This document shows positions 43,106 through 52,325 of a stretch of DNA of 64,000 nucleotides, one piece after another; the stretch's first letter is position 1, and each line of letters opens with the position of its first letter. Origin of the DNA: Herbinix luporum (GTDB lineage Bacteria; Bacillota; Clostridia; Lachnospirales; Lachnospiraceae); assembly GCF_900070325.1 (NCBI RefSeq), contig NZ_LN879430.1, forward strand, positions 2,518,501-2,582,500, in the 5' to 3' direction. The notes under the pieces were generated by a model that was given only the letters and a program-made list of their open reading frames with translations, searched no databases and was not told the DNA's origin. The translations under genes and the position numbers were made by a program.

Positions 43106-46100
43106 TTATTCTTTATCTTGTATTTGACTATGAAGCTCCTGAAGAGAATGAACTTTTGCTGCTTTATTAAACTTAATTTCCTTTATTCCTGCTATAGTTG
43201 CCTTAGCTGCAGCCATAGTGGTTACATAGCTTATTCTGGCCCTAATAGCTGCCTTTCTGATATAGCTGTCATCGTCGGCTCCTTTTTTATCAATGGGAGT
43301 ATTGACAATAATATCTATCTGGCCATTGGCAATAGCATCTAATATATCCGGTCTGCCTTTGCCAAGCTTATGAATTTTTTCTGCAGGAATACCATGTTTA
43401 ACAATCCTGTCATAGGTTCCCCCTGTTGCAAGGATGCTAAAACCACAGTCTATAAAGCCCTGTGCCACTTCCGGTAATTCCTCCTTATCCCTGTCATTTA
43501 CACTTATAAGTACAGTTCCCGATAAAGGAAGACTGTGATCACCGGCCTCCTGGGCCTTATAAAATGCTTCTCCGAATGACTGAGCCAGGCCCAGTACTTC
43601 TCCTGTGGAGCGCATTTCAGGACCTAAAACCGGGTCAACTTCCGGGAACATATTAAAGGGAAATACCGCTTCCTTAACTCCGTAGTGGGTAAACTTCTTC
43701 TCTTTTAAGGCAGGGACCGGAGAAGGCCCTCCTAAAAATGAAGCTACCATAATCTCTGTGGCCAGTCTAACCATTTGTATATCACAAACCTTAGATACTA
43801 AGGGAACCGTTCTTGAAGCCCTGGGATTTGCCTCTAATACATAGACTTTATCATCCTCAATGGCGTATTGCATATTCATAAGTCCACAGACTTCCATTTC
43901 GTTTGCAATCTTAACAGTATATTCCTTTATAGTATCTAAATGCTCTTTCTTTATGTTTAAGGATGGTATAACACAGGCCGAATCACCGGAATGTATTCCC
44001 GCCAGTTCTATATGCTCCATTACTGCCGGTACAAATGCCTGTTTTCCGTCGCTAATAGCATCAGCTTCACATTCTAGGGCATTGTGCAAGAAACGGTCAA
44101 TTAAAATGGGCCTATCCGGTGTAACACCCACAGCAGCCTCCATATAAATCTTAAGGCTTTCATCATCATGGACTATCTCCATGCCACGGCCTCCCAAAAC
44201 ATATGAGGGCCTTACCATAACCGGATATCCTATTCTTTTTGCTATTTGTAAAGCCTCATCTAAATTGGTAGCCATACCGGACTCCGGCATAGGTATATTA
44301 AGCTTATCCATCATTTCACGGAATCTATCCCTATCTTCAGCTAAGTCAATAGTCTCCGGTGTGGTTCCTAAAATATTGACTCCGTTTTTCTTTAATTGTG
44401 CCGCCAAATTAAGAGGGGTTTGTCCTCCGAACTGAGCAATAACACCTATAGGTTTTTCTTTCTCGTAAATACTAAGTACATCCTCAACTGTAAGGGGTTC
44501 AAAGTATAATCTATCGGATGTATCATAGTCCGTTGACACAGTCTCGGGATTGCAGTTAACTATAATTGTTTCTATTCCCATATCCCTAAGTGCAAATGCC
44601 GCATGAACACAGCAGTAATCAAATTCTATACCTTGACCTATGCGGTTAGGACCGCCCCCTAAAATCATCACCTTTTTATTGGAAGATGTAGCTTCTTTAT
44701 CTTCATTTATGTGATAGGAGGAATAAAAGTATTTGGCATTGTCAGTACCGCTTACATGAATACTTCCCCAGCCCGCTGTAATATTAGCCTCTTTCCTTGC
44801 CTTTCTTATGGTATCTTCATCTATCATAAGAATCTGGCTTAGATATTTATCAGAAAAACCATTTTCCTTAGCCTGTCTTAATACTTCTTTTGGGGGAATC
44901 TGCCCTTGATATTTCTTTAAATTTTCCTCTTCTTCCACAAGTTCTTTCATCTGCCGGATAAAATATGGTTTAATTTTTGTTAATTCATAAAGCTCCTCTA
45001 CACTTGCTCCCTTTTTTAGGGCTTCATACATAATAAATTGACGTTCACTGCTGGGAATATGAAGCATATCAAGAAGCTCTTCTTTATTTTTTTCCTCAAA
45101 TTTATTTATATTTCCAAGACCGTACCTTCCAATCTCAAGACTGCGGATAGCTTTCAAAAAGGCCTCTTTATAGGTTTTTCCGATACTCATTACCTCTCCC
45201 ACAGCCTTCATCTGAGTTCCCAGTCTATCTTTTGCCCCTTTAAACTTTTCAAAAGCCCAGCGGGCGTATTTAATAACCAAATGATCCCCATCCGGAACAT
45301 ATTTATCTAAGGTTCCATACTTACCACAAGGTATTTCATTAAGGGTAAGCCCTGCCGCTAACATGGCGGAAACTAGGGCTATGGGAAAACCTGTAGCCTT
45401 AGAAGCTAAAGCCGATGAACGGGAGGTTCTTGGGTTTATTTCAATTACGCATATTCTGCCGCTTACAGGATCATAGGCAAATTGCACATTGGTACCACCT
45501 ATTACACCAATTGCATCTACAATTTTATAGGCCTGTCTTTGAAGTTCCATCTGAACTTCCTTAGGAATAGTCAACATAGGTGCACAGCAAATGGAATCTC
45601 CTGTATGGACACCGAGAGGATCTATATTTTCAATAAAGCATACCGTTATCATATTACCGGCAGCATCTCTTATTATCTCCAGCTCCAACTCATCCCAACC
45701 CAGTATAGACTCTTCAACTAAAACCTGGCCTACCATACTTGCCTGTAATCCCCTAGAGACTACGGTTTTTAGCTCATCCACATTATATACCAGGCCGCCC
45801 CCTGCGCCGCCCATGGTATAAGCCGGCCTAATTACAACCGGATAAGATAATTTCTCGGCTATGGCTAAGGCTTCTTCTACCGAATAGGCAACCTCACTTC
45901 TTGCCATCTCTATCCCCAGTGAGTCCATGGTTTTTTTAAATTCAACCCTGTCTTCACCCCTTTCAATAGCTTCAACCTGTACACCGATTACCTTAACATT
46001 ATATTTTTTTAATACTCCTGCCTTATCAAGTTCTGAACATAAATTTAGGCCGGATTGCCCACCTAGATTAGGAAGAAGTGCATCTGGCCGCTCTTTTTCT

Positions 46101-46333
46101 ATAATATAGGTCAGTCTTTCTACATTCAAAGGCTCTATATAGGTTACGTCTGCAGTTTGAGTATCTGTCATAATAGTTGCAGGGTTTGAATTAACTAAAA
46201 TAACCTTATACCCTAATTTTTTTAGAGCTTTACATGCCTGGGTACCTGAATAATCGAATTCACATGCTTGTCCGATAACAATAGGTCCCGATCCTATAAT
46301 TAATACCTTGTGAATGTCTGTCCGCTTACTCAT
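43106..46333 (-). CDS. carB: Carbamoyl phosphate synthase large subunit
   Basis: A 1075-aa enzyme that makes carbamoyl phosphate from bicarbonate, ATP and ammonia for pyrimidines and arginine. It has the expected duplicated ATP-grasp halves: the first around MGGAGGGLVYNVDE and IEINPRTSRSSALASKATG, the second around LGGRGMEIVHDD and LEANPRASRTVPLVSK, separated by an oligomerisation domain, with a C-terminal MGS-type regulatory domain (about 935-1075). Length is standard. The small subunit gene carA is normally adjacent but is not in this window. It has its own terminator; GGAGGA lies before the ATG. Confidence 0.97.
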   Translation of the reverse strand: MSKRTDIHKVLIIGSGPIVIGQACEFDYSGTQACKALKKLGYKVILVNSNPATIMTDTQTADVTYIEPLNVERLTYIIEKERPDALLPNLGGQSGLNLCSELDKAGVLKKYNVKVIGVQVEAIERGEDRVEFKKTMDSLGIEMARSEVAYSVEEALAIAEKLSYPVVIRPAYTMGGAGGGLVYNVDELKTVVSRGLQASMVGQVLVEESILGWDELELEIIRDAAGNMITVCFIENIDPLGVHTGDSICCAPMLTIPKEVQMELQRQAYKIVDAIGVIGGTNVQFAYDPVSGRICVIEINPRTSRSSALASKATGFPIALVSAMLAAGLTLNEIPCGKYGTLDKYVPDGDHLVIKYARWAFEKFKGAKDRLGTQMKAVGEVMSIGKTYKEAFLKAIRSLEIGRYGLGNINKFEEKNKEELLDMLHIPSSERQFIMYEALKKGASVEELYELTKIKPYFIRQMKELVEEEENLKKYQGQIPPKEVLRQAKENGFSDKYLSQILMIDEDTIRKARKEANITAGWGSIHVSGTDNAKYFYSSYHINEDKEATSSNKKVMILGGGPNRIGQGIEFDYCCVHAAFALRDMGIETIIVNCNPETVSTDYDTSDRLYFEPLTVEDVLSIYEKEKPIGVIAQFGGQTPLNLAAQLKKNGVNILGTTPETIDLAEDRDRFREMMDKLNIPMPESGMATNLDEALQIAKRIGYPVMVRPSYVLGGRGMEIVHDDESLKIYMEAAVGVTPDRPILIDRFLHNALECEADAISDGKQAFVPAVMEHIELAGIHSGDSACVIPSLNIKKEHLDTIKEYTVKIANEMEVCGLMNMQYAIEDDKVYVLEANPRASRTVPLVSKVCDIQMVRLATEIMVASFLGGPSPVPALKEKKFTHYGVKEAVFPFNMFPEVDPVLGPEMRSTGEVLGLAQSFGEAFYKAQEAGDHSLPLSGTVLISVNDRDKEELPEVAQGFIDCGFSILATGGTYDRIVKHGIPAEKIHKLGKGRPDILDAIANGQIDIIVNTPIDKKGADDDSYIRKAAIRARISYVTTMAAAKATIAGIKEIKFNKAAKVHSLQELHSQIQDKE

Positions 46334-46505
46334 ATAATCCTCCTTAAAATAATTAAATCATTATATCATTAGCATCCTTTAGATTTAATAAAAATGGGCA
46401 AAAAAAATTTGTCATTTTCTTTTTTTGCGCCTTCTCTATTTATTTCTATATATATTAATTGAAACTTTGTAATTATGCAACAGTAATTTTAAAAATTTTA
46501 CCTAT

Positions 46506-46549
46506 TATAGCAAATGCCATATTATTTTCATAATATGGCATTTGCTATA
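46506..46549. terminator. Perfect inverted repeat after rsmA
   Basis: Nineteen-base exact arms TATAGCAAATGCCATATTA and TAATATGGCATTTGCTATA surround a six-base loop, three bases past the rsmA stop. No immediate T-tract follows on the minus strand (TAGGTAAAATTTTT), so it may act as a terminator with delayed U-run or as an RNA-stabilising hairpin. Confidence 0.6.
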
Positions 46550-46552
46550 ATC

Positions 46553-47419
46553 TTAAGATTTCTCAGAAAGATAGTTGGCAATGTTTATAAACTGCTCTAA
46601 GCTTAAGGACTCACCCCTAATATCCTTTGCAAGCCCTGAAGCGGTCAAGGCTTCTAAGATTAAATCTTTACTAAAGGATAGACCTTCATAATTATATATT
46701 CCATTAACCAATGTTTTTCTTCTTTGATTAAATGAAGCACGGATTAATGAGAACAATAGGCTTTCATCCTTAACATCATAAGGGGGTTTTTTGTGAGGAG
46801 TCAGACATATTACAGCAGAGCCCACTTTTGGACGGGGCATAAAACAATTTGGAGGTACATTAGCTGCAATATATGGCTTGGCATAGTATTGTACGACCAA
46901 TGACAAGGCACCATAATCCTTTGAGCCCGGAATGGCCCGAATTCGGTCAGCCACCTCTTTTTGAATCATAATAGTTATACCGGATAATGGAATATGTTTT
47001 TCAAACAGGTCCATAATAATCGGTGTTGTTATATAATAGGGAAGGTTGGCAACTACCTTAATAGGCCTATTGTTATTTTCCTCCTTGATTAAAGAGACTA
47101 AATCCACTTTAAGAATATCTTCATTTAATACCCTGACATTGTCATAGGCTGCCAAAGTCTCTTCTAAAATAGGAATCAGCATCTTATCAATCTCTACCGC
47201 CACAACCTTACCGGCTCTTTCACATAGATATTGAGTAAGGGTACCGATTCCGGGACCTATCTCCAAGACAAAATCATCTTTGGTAATTTCAGCAGCATTC
47301 ACAATCTTTTCTAGGACATGGGTGTCTATCAGAAAATTTTGTCCGAACTTTTTCTGAAATACAAACTTGTATTTATTTAAAATTTCAATTGTGTTTTTAG
47401 GATTTCCTAGTTTGTCCAT
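46553..47419 (-). CDS. rsmA: 16S rRNA (A1518/A1519-N6)-dimethyltransferase
   Basis: A 288-aa methyltransferase that dimethylates two adjacent adenines in helix 45 of 16S rRNA during 30S maturation. Signatures: KKFGQNFLIDTHVLEKIV at residues 18-35, SAM-binding VLEIGPGIGTLTQYL, and the catalytic NLPYYITTPII. Length and features are those of KsgA/RsmA. The tatD gene upstream overlaps its start by 23 bases, so the two are translationally coupled, as in many Firmicutes. A strong hairpin follows the stop. Confidence 0.96.
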   Translation of the reverse strand: MDKLGNPKNTIEILNKYKFVFQKKFGQNFLIDTHVLEKIVNAAEITKDDFVLEIGPGIGTLTQYLCERAGKVVAVEIDKMLIPILEETLAAYDNVRVLNEDILKVDLVSLIKEENNNRPIKVVANLPYYITTPIIMDLFEKHIPLSGITIMIQKEVADRIRAIPGSKDYGALSLVVQYYAKPYIAANVPPNCFMPRPKVGSAVICLTPHKKPPYDVKDESLLFSLIRASFNQRRKTLVNGIYNYEGLSFSKDLILEALTASGLAKDIRGESLSLEQFINIANYLSEKS

Positions 47420-48194
47420 TTATGTTCCTTTCATTAAAATAGAACTTTTTGGCGTTTTCATTTGTTATATGAATTACCGTATCATAATCTATATTTTTTA
47501 TTCTTGCTATTTCCTTAGCAATATAGGGAAGGTTAAGGGAACTGTTTCTTTTCCCCCTATATGGAACCGGTGATAGATATGGGCAATCAGTTTCAAGTAC
47601 TAACTGCTCTAAGGGGGCATATTCAACCACTTCTTTTAGTTTTCTTCCGTTAGTAAAAGTTACTACTCCCCCTATTCCCAAATAAAATCCCATATTTAGA
47701 TACTGCCTAGCTTGTTCTACTCCGTATCCAAAGCAGTGAATAATAGCTCCTAACTCTTCTGCTTTTGCTTCCTTCATCATATTAAAGGTGTCATTAGCGG
47801 CATCTCGACTATGAATTACCAGGGGCAAAGATAATTCTTTTGCCATCTCCATCTGTCTTGCAAACCATTTTTTTTGCGTATCTCTATCTGGAGTGTCCCA
47901 GTAATAATCTAAGCCAATTTCACCTATTGCTACCACCTTTTTATGCATTGCTCTATCTTTTAGCCATGAAAATCTGTCTTCATCCATATGGGCAGTCTCT
48001 CCGGGATGGATTCCTACGGCTGCATATATATATTCATAATTTTTTGCAAGATCAATGGACTTATCCACAGTCTCTATTGATGAACTGATATTTACTACAT
48101 ATTCAATATTGTTTTTTGGAAGACTGTCAAGAAGTTCCTTCCTATCTTCATCAAATGCTTCATCTTCATAATGAGCATGGGTTTCAAATATCAT
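47397..48194 (-). CDS. tatD: TatD family metal-dependent DNase
   Basis: A 265-aa TIM-barrel hydrolase. Metal ligands are the His pair in FETHAHYEDEAF near the N-terminus, Glu in IGEIGLDYYWDTPD near residue 93-106, HSRDA near 128, IIHCFGYG, and the Asp in VLETDCPYLSPVPYRG near 200. In Bacillus the gene is yabD. TatD proteins act as 3'-5' exonucleases on single-stranded DNA or RNA. The 3' end overlaps the start of rsmA, keeping the classic tatD-rsmA order. Confidence 0.94.
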   Translation of the reverse strand: MIFETHAHYEDEAFDEDRKELLDSLPKNNIEYVVNISSSIETVDKSIDLAKNYEYIYAAVGIHPGETAHMDEDRFSWLKDRAMHKKVVAIGEIGLDYYWDTPDRDTQKKWFARQMEMAKELSLPLVIHSRDAANDTFNMMKEAKAEELGAIIHCFGYGVEQARQYLNMGFYLGIGGVVTFTNGRKLKEVVEYAPLEQLVLETDCPYLSPVPYRGKRNSSLNLPYIAKEIARIKNIDYDTVIHITNENAKKFYFNERNINGQTRKS

Positions 48195-48305
48195 TTGTAC
48201 TACCTCATTTTAACAATTTTTCTTTTATTATGTATCTGGTCTATTATACAATAGCTTTTTCTTCAAAACAATATATATCATAAGACTAAATAAAAAGGTA
48301 AAATA

Positions 48306-48342
48306 GGAGGTTGTCCCTGTTTTTTATCTTGGAACATCCTCC
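48306..48342 (-). terminator. Hairpin downstream of the 48-aa gene
   Basis: Twelve-base arms (GGAGGTTGTCCC and GGAACATCCTCC, plus strand) pair with one mismatch and one G-U pair. The minus strand then reads TATTTTACCTTTTTATTT. Confidence 0.5.
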
Positions 48343-48375
48343 CACCCTATTATATTAGGGTTTTTAATAAATATT

Positions 48376-48522
48376 TTATTTTAAATTATTTTGTGGACTA
48401 ATTCCTTCTTTTCTTACATTATGCTCCTGATTTTGATTTTCAGGTTTTACCGAATTGGTAATGCTATTAAACTTTTCTTGTGATCTTTTTTGTCTTTGTT
48501 TTTCTCTTTTATCTTTATCCAC
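48376..48522 (-). CDS. Small basic protein, 48 aa, possibly spore-related
   Basis: This gene is shorter than usual gene-calling cut-offs. It starts with GTG at 48522, preceded by GAGGTGA five bases upstream, and ends at TAA 48376. The protein begins with Lys/Arg/Gln repeats (DKDKREKQRQKRSQEK), continues with a Ser/Asn/Gln-rich centre and ends EGISPQNNLK. The composition (Lys, Gln, Asn, no Cys, no membrane segment) resembles several minor small acid-soluble or spore-core proteins, and the neighbours include spmA/spmB, but no family signature is recognised. A hairpin follows. The good ribosome binding site and complete frame make it likely to be real. Confidence 0.6.
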   Translation of the reverse strand: MDKDKREKQRQKRSQEKFNSITNSVKPENQNQEHNVRKEGISPQNNLK

Positions 48523-48580
48523 TAATTTCACCTCATAATTAGTATGATAATTCGAAAGAAAAATATGTGCAAAAAATTAA

Positions 48581-49408
48581 TTAACAATTTCCCACATAAA
48601 CATATTTTAAATTTTGTCTTGCAATTTCTGCCAGATGATAGACTGTTTCTATGGGAGTTGCATCTTTGTCCCTCATCTTCCACCTTGGAAAAAACCGTGT
48701 AATATGAAGGGGAATATCAGGTCTAATATCTGATATCCACTTTGATAACTCTTTTATTTCTTCTACCCTATCATTTTCACCGGGAACAATAAGGGTGGTT
48801 ATTTCAACATGACAGCTTTTAGCAGCAATTTTTATGGTGTTTTTAACAGTATCTAAATTACCCTTTACCATCTTGTAAAAATCGTCAGAAAATGACTTTA
48901 AATCGATATTAAAAGCATCAATTAGGGGAATAAGTTCTCTTAAGGGTTCTTCGCATATATAACCTGCGGTTACTACCACATTCTTAAGTCCTCTTTTTTT
49001 TGCAAGCTCTCCACAGTCTTTTACGAATTCAAAACCTATTAAAGGCTCGTTATAAGTATATGCAATACCTATATTGCCTCTTCCTATCAAATCACAGGCT
49101 TTTTCAACCAAGCTTTGGCAGCTTATCTGGCTATAACTAACCTCACTATTTTTTGACATGGAAATCTCATTGTTTTGGCAAAAAGGACAGCGCAGGTTAC
49201 AGCCGTAACTTCCCACAGACAGGATTTTGCTGCCGGGATAATAATGGTACAGGGGCTTTTTTTCTATAGGATCAAGTGCCATGGCAGTTACCTTACCATA
49301 ATTTTCACTGACTACTTTACCCCCTTTGCAGATTCTTCCTCTGCAAAAGCCCACTTGCCCTTCCTCAAGCTTGCATCTGTGGGGACAAACTCTGCATTCT
49401 ATCTTCAA
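48581..49408 (-). CDS. amrS: AmmeMemoRadiSam system radical SAM enzyme
   Basis: A 275-aa radical SAM protein. An N-terminal Cys-rich region (Cys5, Cys8, Cys12, Cys22) precedes the cluster motif CNLRCPFC (Cys70, Cys74, Cys77), the latter followed by QNNEISM as in the AmrS/PflA-like group. SAM contacts are suggested by TYNEP near residue 118. It starts with TTG overlapping the stop of the amrB-amrA gene by four bases (TTGA), and GAGGTGGTGAGG lies upstream. The three-part AmmeMemoRadiSam system combines this enzyme with Memo-like and AMMECR1-like proteins; its reaction is not established to my knowledge. Confidence 0.92.
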   Translation of the reverse strand: MKIECRVCPHRCKLEEGQVGFCRGRICKGGKVVSENYGKVTAMALDPIEKKPLYHYYPGSKILSVGSYGCNLRCPFCQNNEISMSKNSEVSYSQISCQSLVEKACDLIGRGNIGIAYTYNEPLIGFEFVKDCGELAKKRGLKNVVVTAGYICEEPLRELIPLIDAFNIDLKSFSDDFYKMVKGNLDTVKNTIKIAAKSCHVEITTLIVPGENDRVEEIKELSKWISDIRPDIPLHITRFFPRWKMRDKDATPIETVYHLAEIARQNLKYVYVGNC

Positions 49409-50790
49409 TAATGCCTCACCACCTCAAATCTTTCTATTTTTATATCCTCATTCTTATATATTCCGGCCTTTCTTTTGGCAATGGATATTTGTTCTTCAAC
49501 AGTATTAACATTGTCTAAATTCGGTAATAATAAGCCTTTTTTTCTGCCGGAACTTACTATGATACCGTATCGTTTTACATCTAGTTCATCTATGGATGAT
49601 ACAGGCTCAGGCTCTGAAAGTACATCTACGCTATAGACCAAATCTATCAACTCATCTTCACTGACAGGGGGAAAACGAGGATCCTCTAGTCCGGCACTTA
49701 CTGCATTTCTAATTATCTCTTGGGCTAGGCTATTTGTAACCGGTTGTATTGTTCCGATACAGCCCCTAAGCTCTCCGTGCCTTTTTAAGGATACAAATAC
49801 CCCTGCCCTATTCTTTATCATTTCCTCCGGAAGATTATCCGGTATTTCAGGAAATTTCCCGGTCCTAACATAAGTTTCTAAGGATAGTCTAGCTAATTTT
49901 ACATAAAGATCTTCATTTTTTTGCTTTTCCTTTGCAGTTCTTATCTGTTCCTTCTCGAATATAATGTCAAAATGCCTTTCATCATCCTCACCTATAATCT
50001 TATAAGCACATATTGCATATCCGACCCCAAAAGTTCCTTCATAAGATAAGAAATTTGCTTCTACTTTCAAGCCACTTAAAGCCCCGGCCATGATAATAAA
50101 GGAACGATGGCCGCATTCTGCCGCCGCCTCACAAAAGTCAGAAGAAAAGGTTAAGAATTTTAAAAAGTCTCCTTTTTTCATGGCCTGACAAATCTCTTCA
50201 TCAAACTCTACTCCTTCTTTTGCAAAACCATAGGGTCCCTCTTCTTTAAGTTTATGGGATAAATCACCGCTTGCAACAAAAACTATTTTTCTATTAAGCT
50301 TATGGGCAGTCTCCTTTATACATCTACCCAGTCTATAATGATCTAAGACCGAAAGTCCGGAAAGCCCAATTCGCACCAACTTATAGTCCTTTAGATACTT
50401 ATTGATAAAATATAAGGGAACCATAGTTCCGTGGTCTAAGCTAGGATCCTTCTCCCCTAATGTTCCTGCTTCTATCTGCCTTCTTTCTGCCAATGCTTCC
50501 AGTTCCTCTACAAATATCTCATCATATTCAGTAGAAAAAGATACCTGCTTAGCACCAAACCTTTCAAAATTTCCTTCTGCACCTTGACCAGGAGATATAT
50601 GAAAATAATCGGAATATAAAATGGTATGAGGTGTTGTTATTACTATGGTATCAGGATTAAGATCTGCTATTTGTTTTGCTATCTGATGATAACTGTCAAC
50701 TGTTTTTTGAATCTTTCTTTCTTCTCCTCCTCCAATATCAGGTATAATCAAAGGGGGATGGGGAACAATAAATGCACCTAATATAGACAT
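49405..50790 (-). CDS. Fused Memo-like/AMMECR1 protein of the AmmeMemoRadiSam system
   Basis: A 461-aa fusion. The first part (about 1-275) is a class III extradiol-dioxygenase/Memo-like domain (AmrB): AFIVPHPPLIIPDIGG, DHGTMVPLYFIN, FVASGDLSHKL and AAECGHRSF carry the His residues expected at the metal-site positions. The second part (about 295-461) is an AMMECR1 domain (AmrA) with the hallmark LRGCIGTI at about 350. Many genomes encode these as separate proteins. The start is ATG at 50790 with AAGGTGA four bases upstream; a longer frame begins at 50811. The gene overlaps amrS, so the complex subunits are produced together. Function in anaerobes is unknown. Confidence 0.92.
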   Translation of the reverse strand: MSILGAFIVPHPPLIIPDIGGGEERKIQKTVDSYHQIAKQIADLNPDTIVITTPHTILYSDYFHISPGQGAEGNFERFGAKQVSFSTEYDEIFVEELEALAERRQIEAGTLGEKDPSLDHGTMVPLYFINKYLKDYKLVRIGLSGLSVLDHYRLGRCIKETAHKLNRKIVFVASGDLSHKLKEEGPYGFAKEGVEFDEEICQAMKKGDFLKFLTFSSDFCEAAAECGHRSFIIMAGALSGLKVEANFLSYEGTFGVGYAICAYKIIGEDDERHFDIIFEKEQIRTAKEKQKNEDLYVKLARLSLETYVRTGKFPEIPDNLPEEMIKNRAGVFVSLKRHGELRGCIGTIQPVTNSLAQEIIRNAVSAGLEDPRFPPVSEDELIDLVYSVDVLSEPEPVSSIDELDVKRYGIIVSSGRKKGLLLPNLDNVNTVEEQISIAKRKAGIYKNEDIKIERFEVVRHY

Positions 50791-50891
50791 AGCTTCACCT
50801 TCCCTTCTCATAAATACACTACTTGTCCTATTGTAATAGATTCTACCTCTTTTGCCCTAAATATGCAATAAAGCCATTTTTTATAATGACT

Positions 50892-51419
50892 TTAGAAAAC
50901 CAAATTTGTTATAATTACACTGGCTATAGTTCCGACTAAAGTAGCTACAAGAGCACCTACTAGGGTATATCTAGTTTTTTTCACTCCGGCCGCCATAAAA
51001 TAAACGGCCATAGTATAAAAAATAGTTTCTGTACTACTTAATATTATTGATACCAAACGTCCTAGGTAGGAATCCGGTCCATATTCTTTATATATATCAA
51101 GTAGTAAGCTGGTAGCTGCAGAGGATGAGAACATTTTAACTAAAACAATAGGTACAAGCTCTGAAGGAAAATGAAGTCTTTCGGTAAAAGGTTTTAATAG
51201 ATTCGATAGTATATCTAGGGCTCCTGAGGCTCTTAATATGCCTATGGCAACCATAAGCCCTATAAGGGTAGGCAATATATCTATAACCACCTTAAAACCC
51301 TCTTTAGCGCCCTTTATGAACTCATCATATATAGGGGTTTTTGTAAGTAATCCCAGCCCTATAATATAAAAAATTATAAATGGCATTATATAATCAGAAA
51401 GATATATTATAAATTTCAT
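50892..51419 (-). CDS. spmB: Spore maturation protein B
   Basis: A 175-aa membrane protein of the nucleoside-transporter-like gate family. The gate motif region PTLIGLMVAIGILRASGALDIL (about residues 50-71, split here by description only) and the Ser-rich MFSSSAATSLLLDIYKEYGPDS near 108-129 are typical of SpmB. In Bacillus subtilis, SpmA and SpmB contribute to spore core dehydration and heat resistance. It lies 40 bases downstream of spmA. Confidence 0.92.
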   Translation of the reverse strand: MKFIIYLSDYIMPFIIFYIIGLGLLTKTPIYDEFIKGAKEGFKVVIDILPTLIGLMVAIGILRASGALDILSNLLKPFTERLHFPSELVPIVLVKMFSSSAATSLLLDIYKEYGPDSYLGRLVSIILSSTETIFYTMAVYFMAAGVKKTRYTLVGALVATLVGTIASVIITNLVF

Positions 51420-51459
51420 ATTATCCCCTCTTTTTTAATGATAATCCTAAGCTTCAAAA

Positions 51460-52056
51460 TTAATGGTGTCCATTTATACCTTTGCTTATTTTTCTTGCCG
51501 TAACAGCAAAGATTACTCCCGCCAAAGTAGATATACTTGTAGCTGCAATTGCAGCCGTTAAAATTTCTGCAGGATTTACTGAGCCATACTGACTTCTATA
51601 TGCTATAATGTTCACAGGAATTAGTTGGAGAGAAGAAATATTTACAATTAAAAAAGTGCACATATCATAGCTGGCTATTTCCTTGTTGTGGTTAAGTTTT
51701 TTTAACTCCTTCATAGCCATTAATCCCATGGGGGTAGCAGCCCAGCCTAGACCTAAGATATTGGCAATCATATTTGAAGCTATATATTCATTTACCACAT
51801 GCCCCTTTGGCAAATCTGGGAAAAGGAAAGCTATAATTGGTCTTAATGCCTTTGTCATTGATGCCACTAAACCACATTTTTTTGCCACCTGCATCATTCC
51901 TGTCCACATAGCCATTATTCCCAACATAGTTACACATAGGGAAACTGCTTCTTTAGATGAGTTGATTGCAGCATTGCTAACCTTTGGTATATTACCATTT
52001 AAAGCCCCTACAACAATACCAATAAGAATCATAAAACCCCATAGATAATTTAACAA
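51460..52056 (-). CDS. spmA: Spore maturation protein A
   Basis: A 198-aa polytopic membrane protein. The SpmA pattern is seen: an N-terminal gate MLNYLWGFMILIGIVVGAL, GIMAMWTGMMQVAKKCGL near residues 45-62, the amphipathic HVVNEYIASNMIANILGLGWAATPMGL near 85-110, and a C-terminal helix pair. It works with SpmB in spore core dehydration. The pair is divergent from abrB; the two genes order spmA-spmB as in Bacillus. Confidence 0.93.
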   Translation of the reverse strand: MLNYLWGFMILIGIVVGALNGNIPKVSNAAINSSKEAVSLCVTMLGIMAMWTGMMQVAKKCGLVASMTKALRPIIAFLFPDLPKGHVVNEYIASNMIANILGLGWAATPMGLMAMKELKKLNHNKEIASYDMCTFLIVNISSLQLIPVNIIAYRSQYGSVNPAEILTAAIAATSISTLAGVIFAVTARKISKGINGHH

Positions 52057-52197
52057 AATAAAACTCCTTTAAATCTTATTTATAAACTATATTCAAAAAA
52101 AAAAGAATAATGTCCTTAAGCTGCTTAATTATAGTTGATTTTGCCACCCTTTTACATATATTGTTTAAAATGTGCTACCTTTTGACAATTATTTTAG

Positions 52198-52226
52198 TTG
52201 ACAATGAATTTACTCTATGGTATCTT
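52198..52226 (+). promoter_or_regulatory. Probable abrB promoter
   Basis: TTGACA (52198-52203) and TATCTT (52221-52226) are 17 bases apart, about 100 bases before abrB. A second TTGACA lies 16 bases upstream (52182-52187). Confidence 0.6.
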
Positions 52227-52325
52227 ATATAAATGCTATATACAAAAAATGTAAGCTTTTTTAAAAAAAAATCGAATTAGTGTATAGCAATATCCCCAAT
52301 ATACTTGAGAAAAGGAGGCCAAAAA

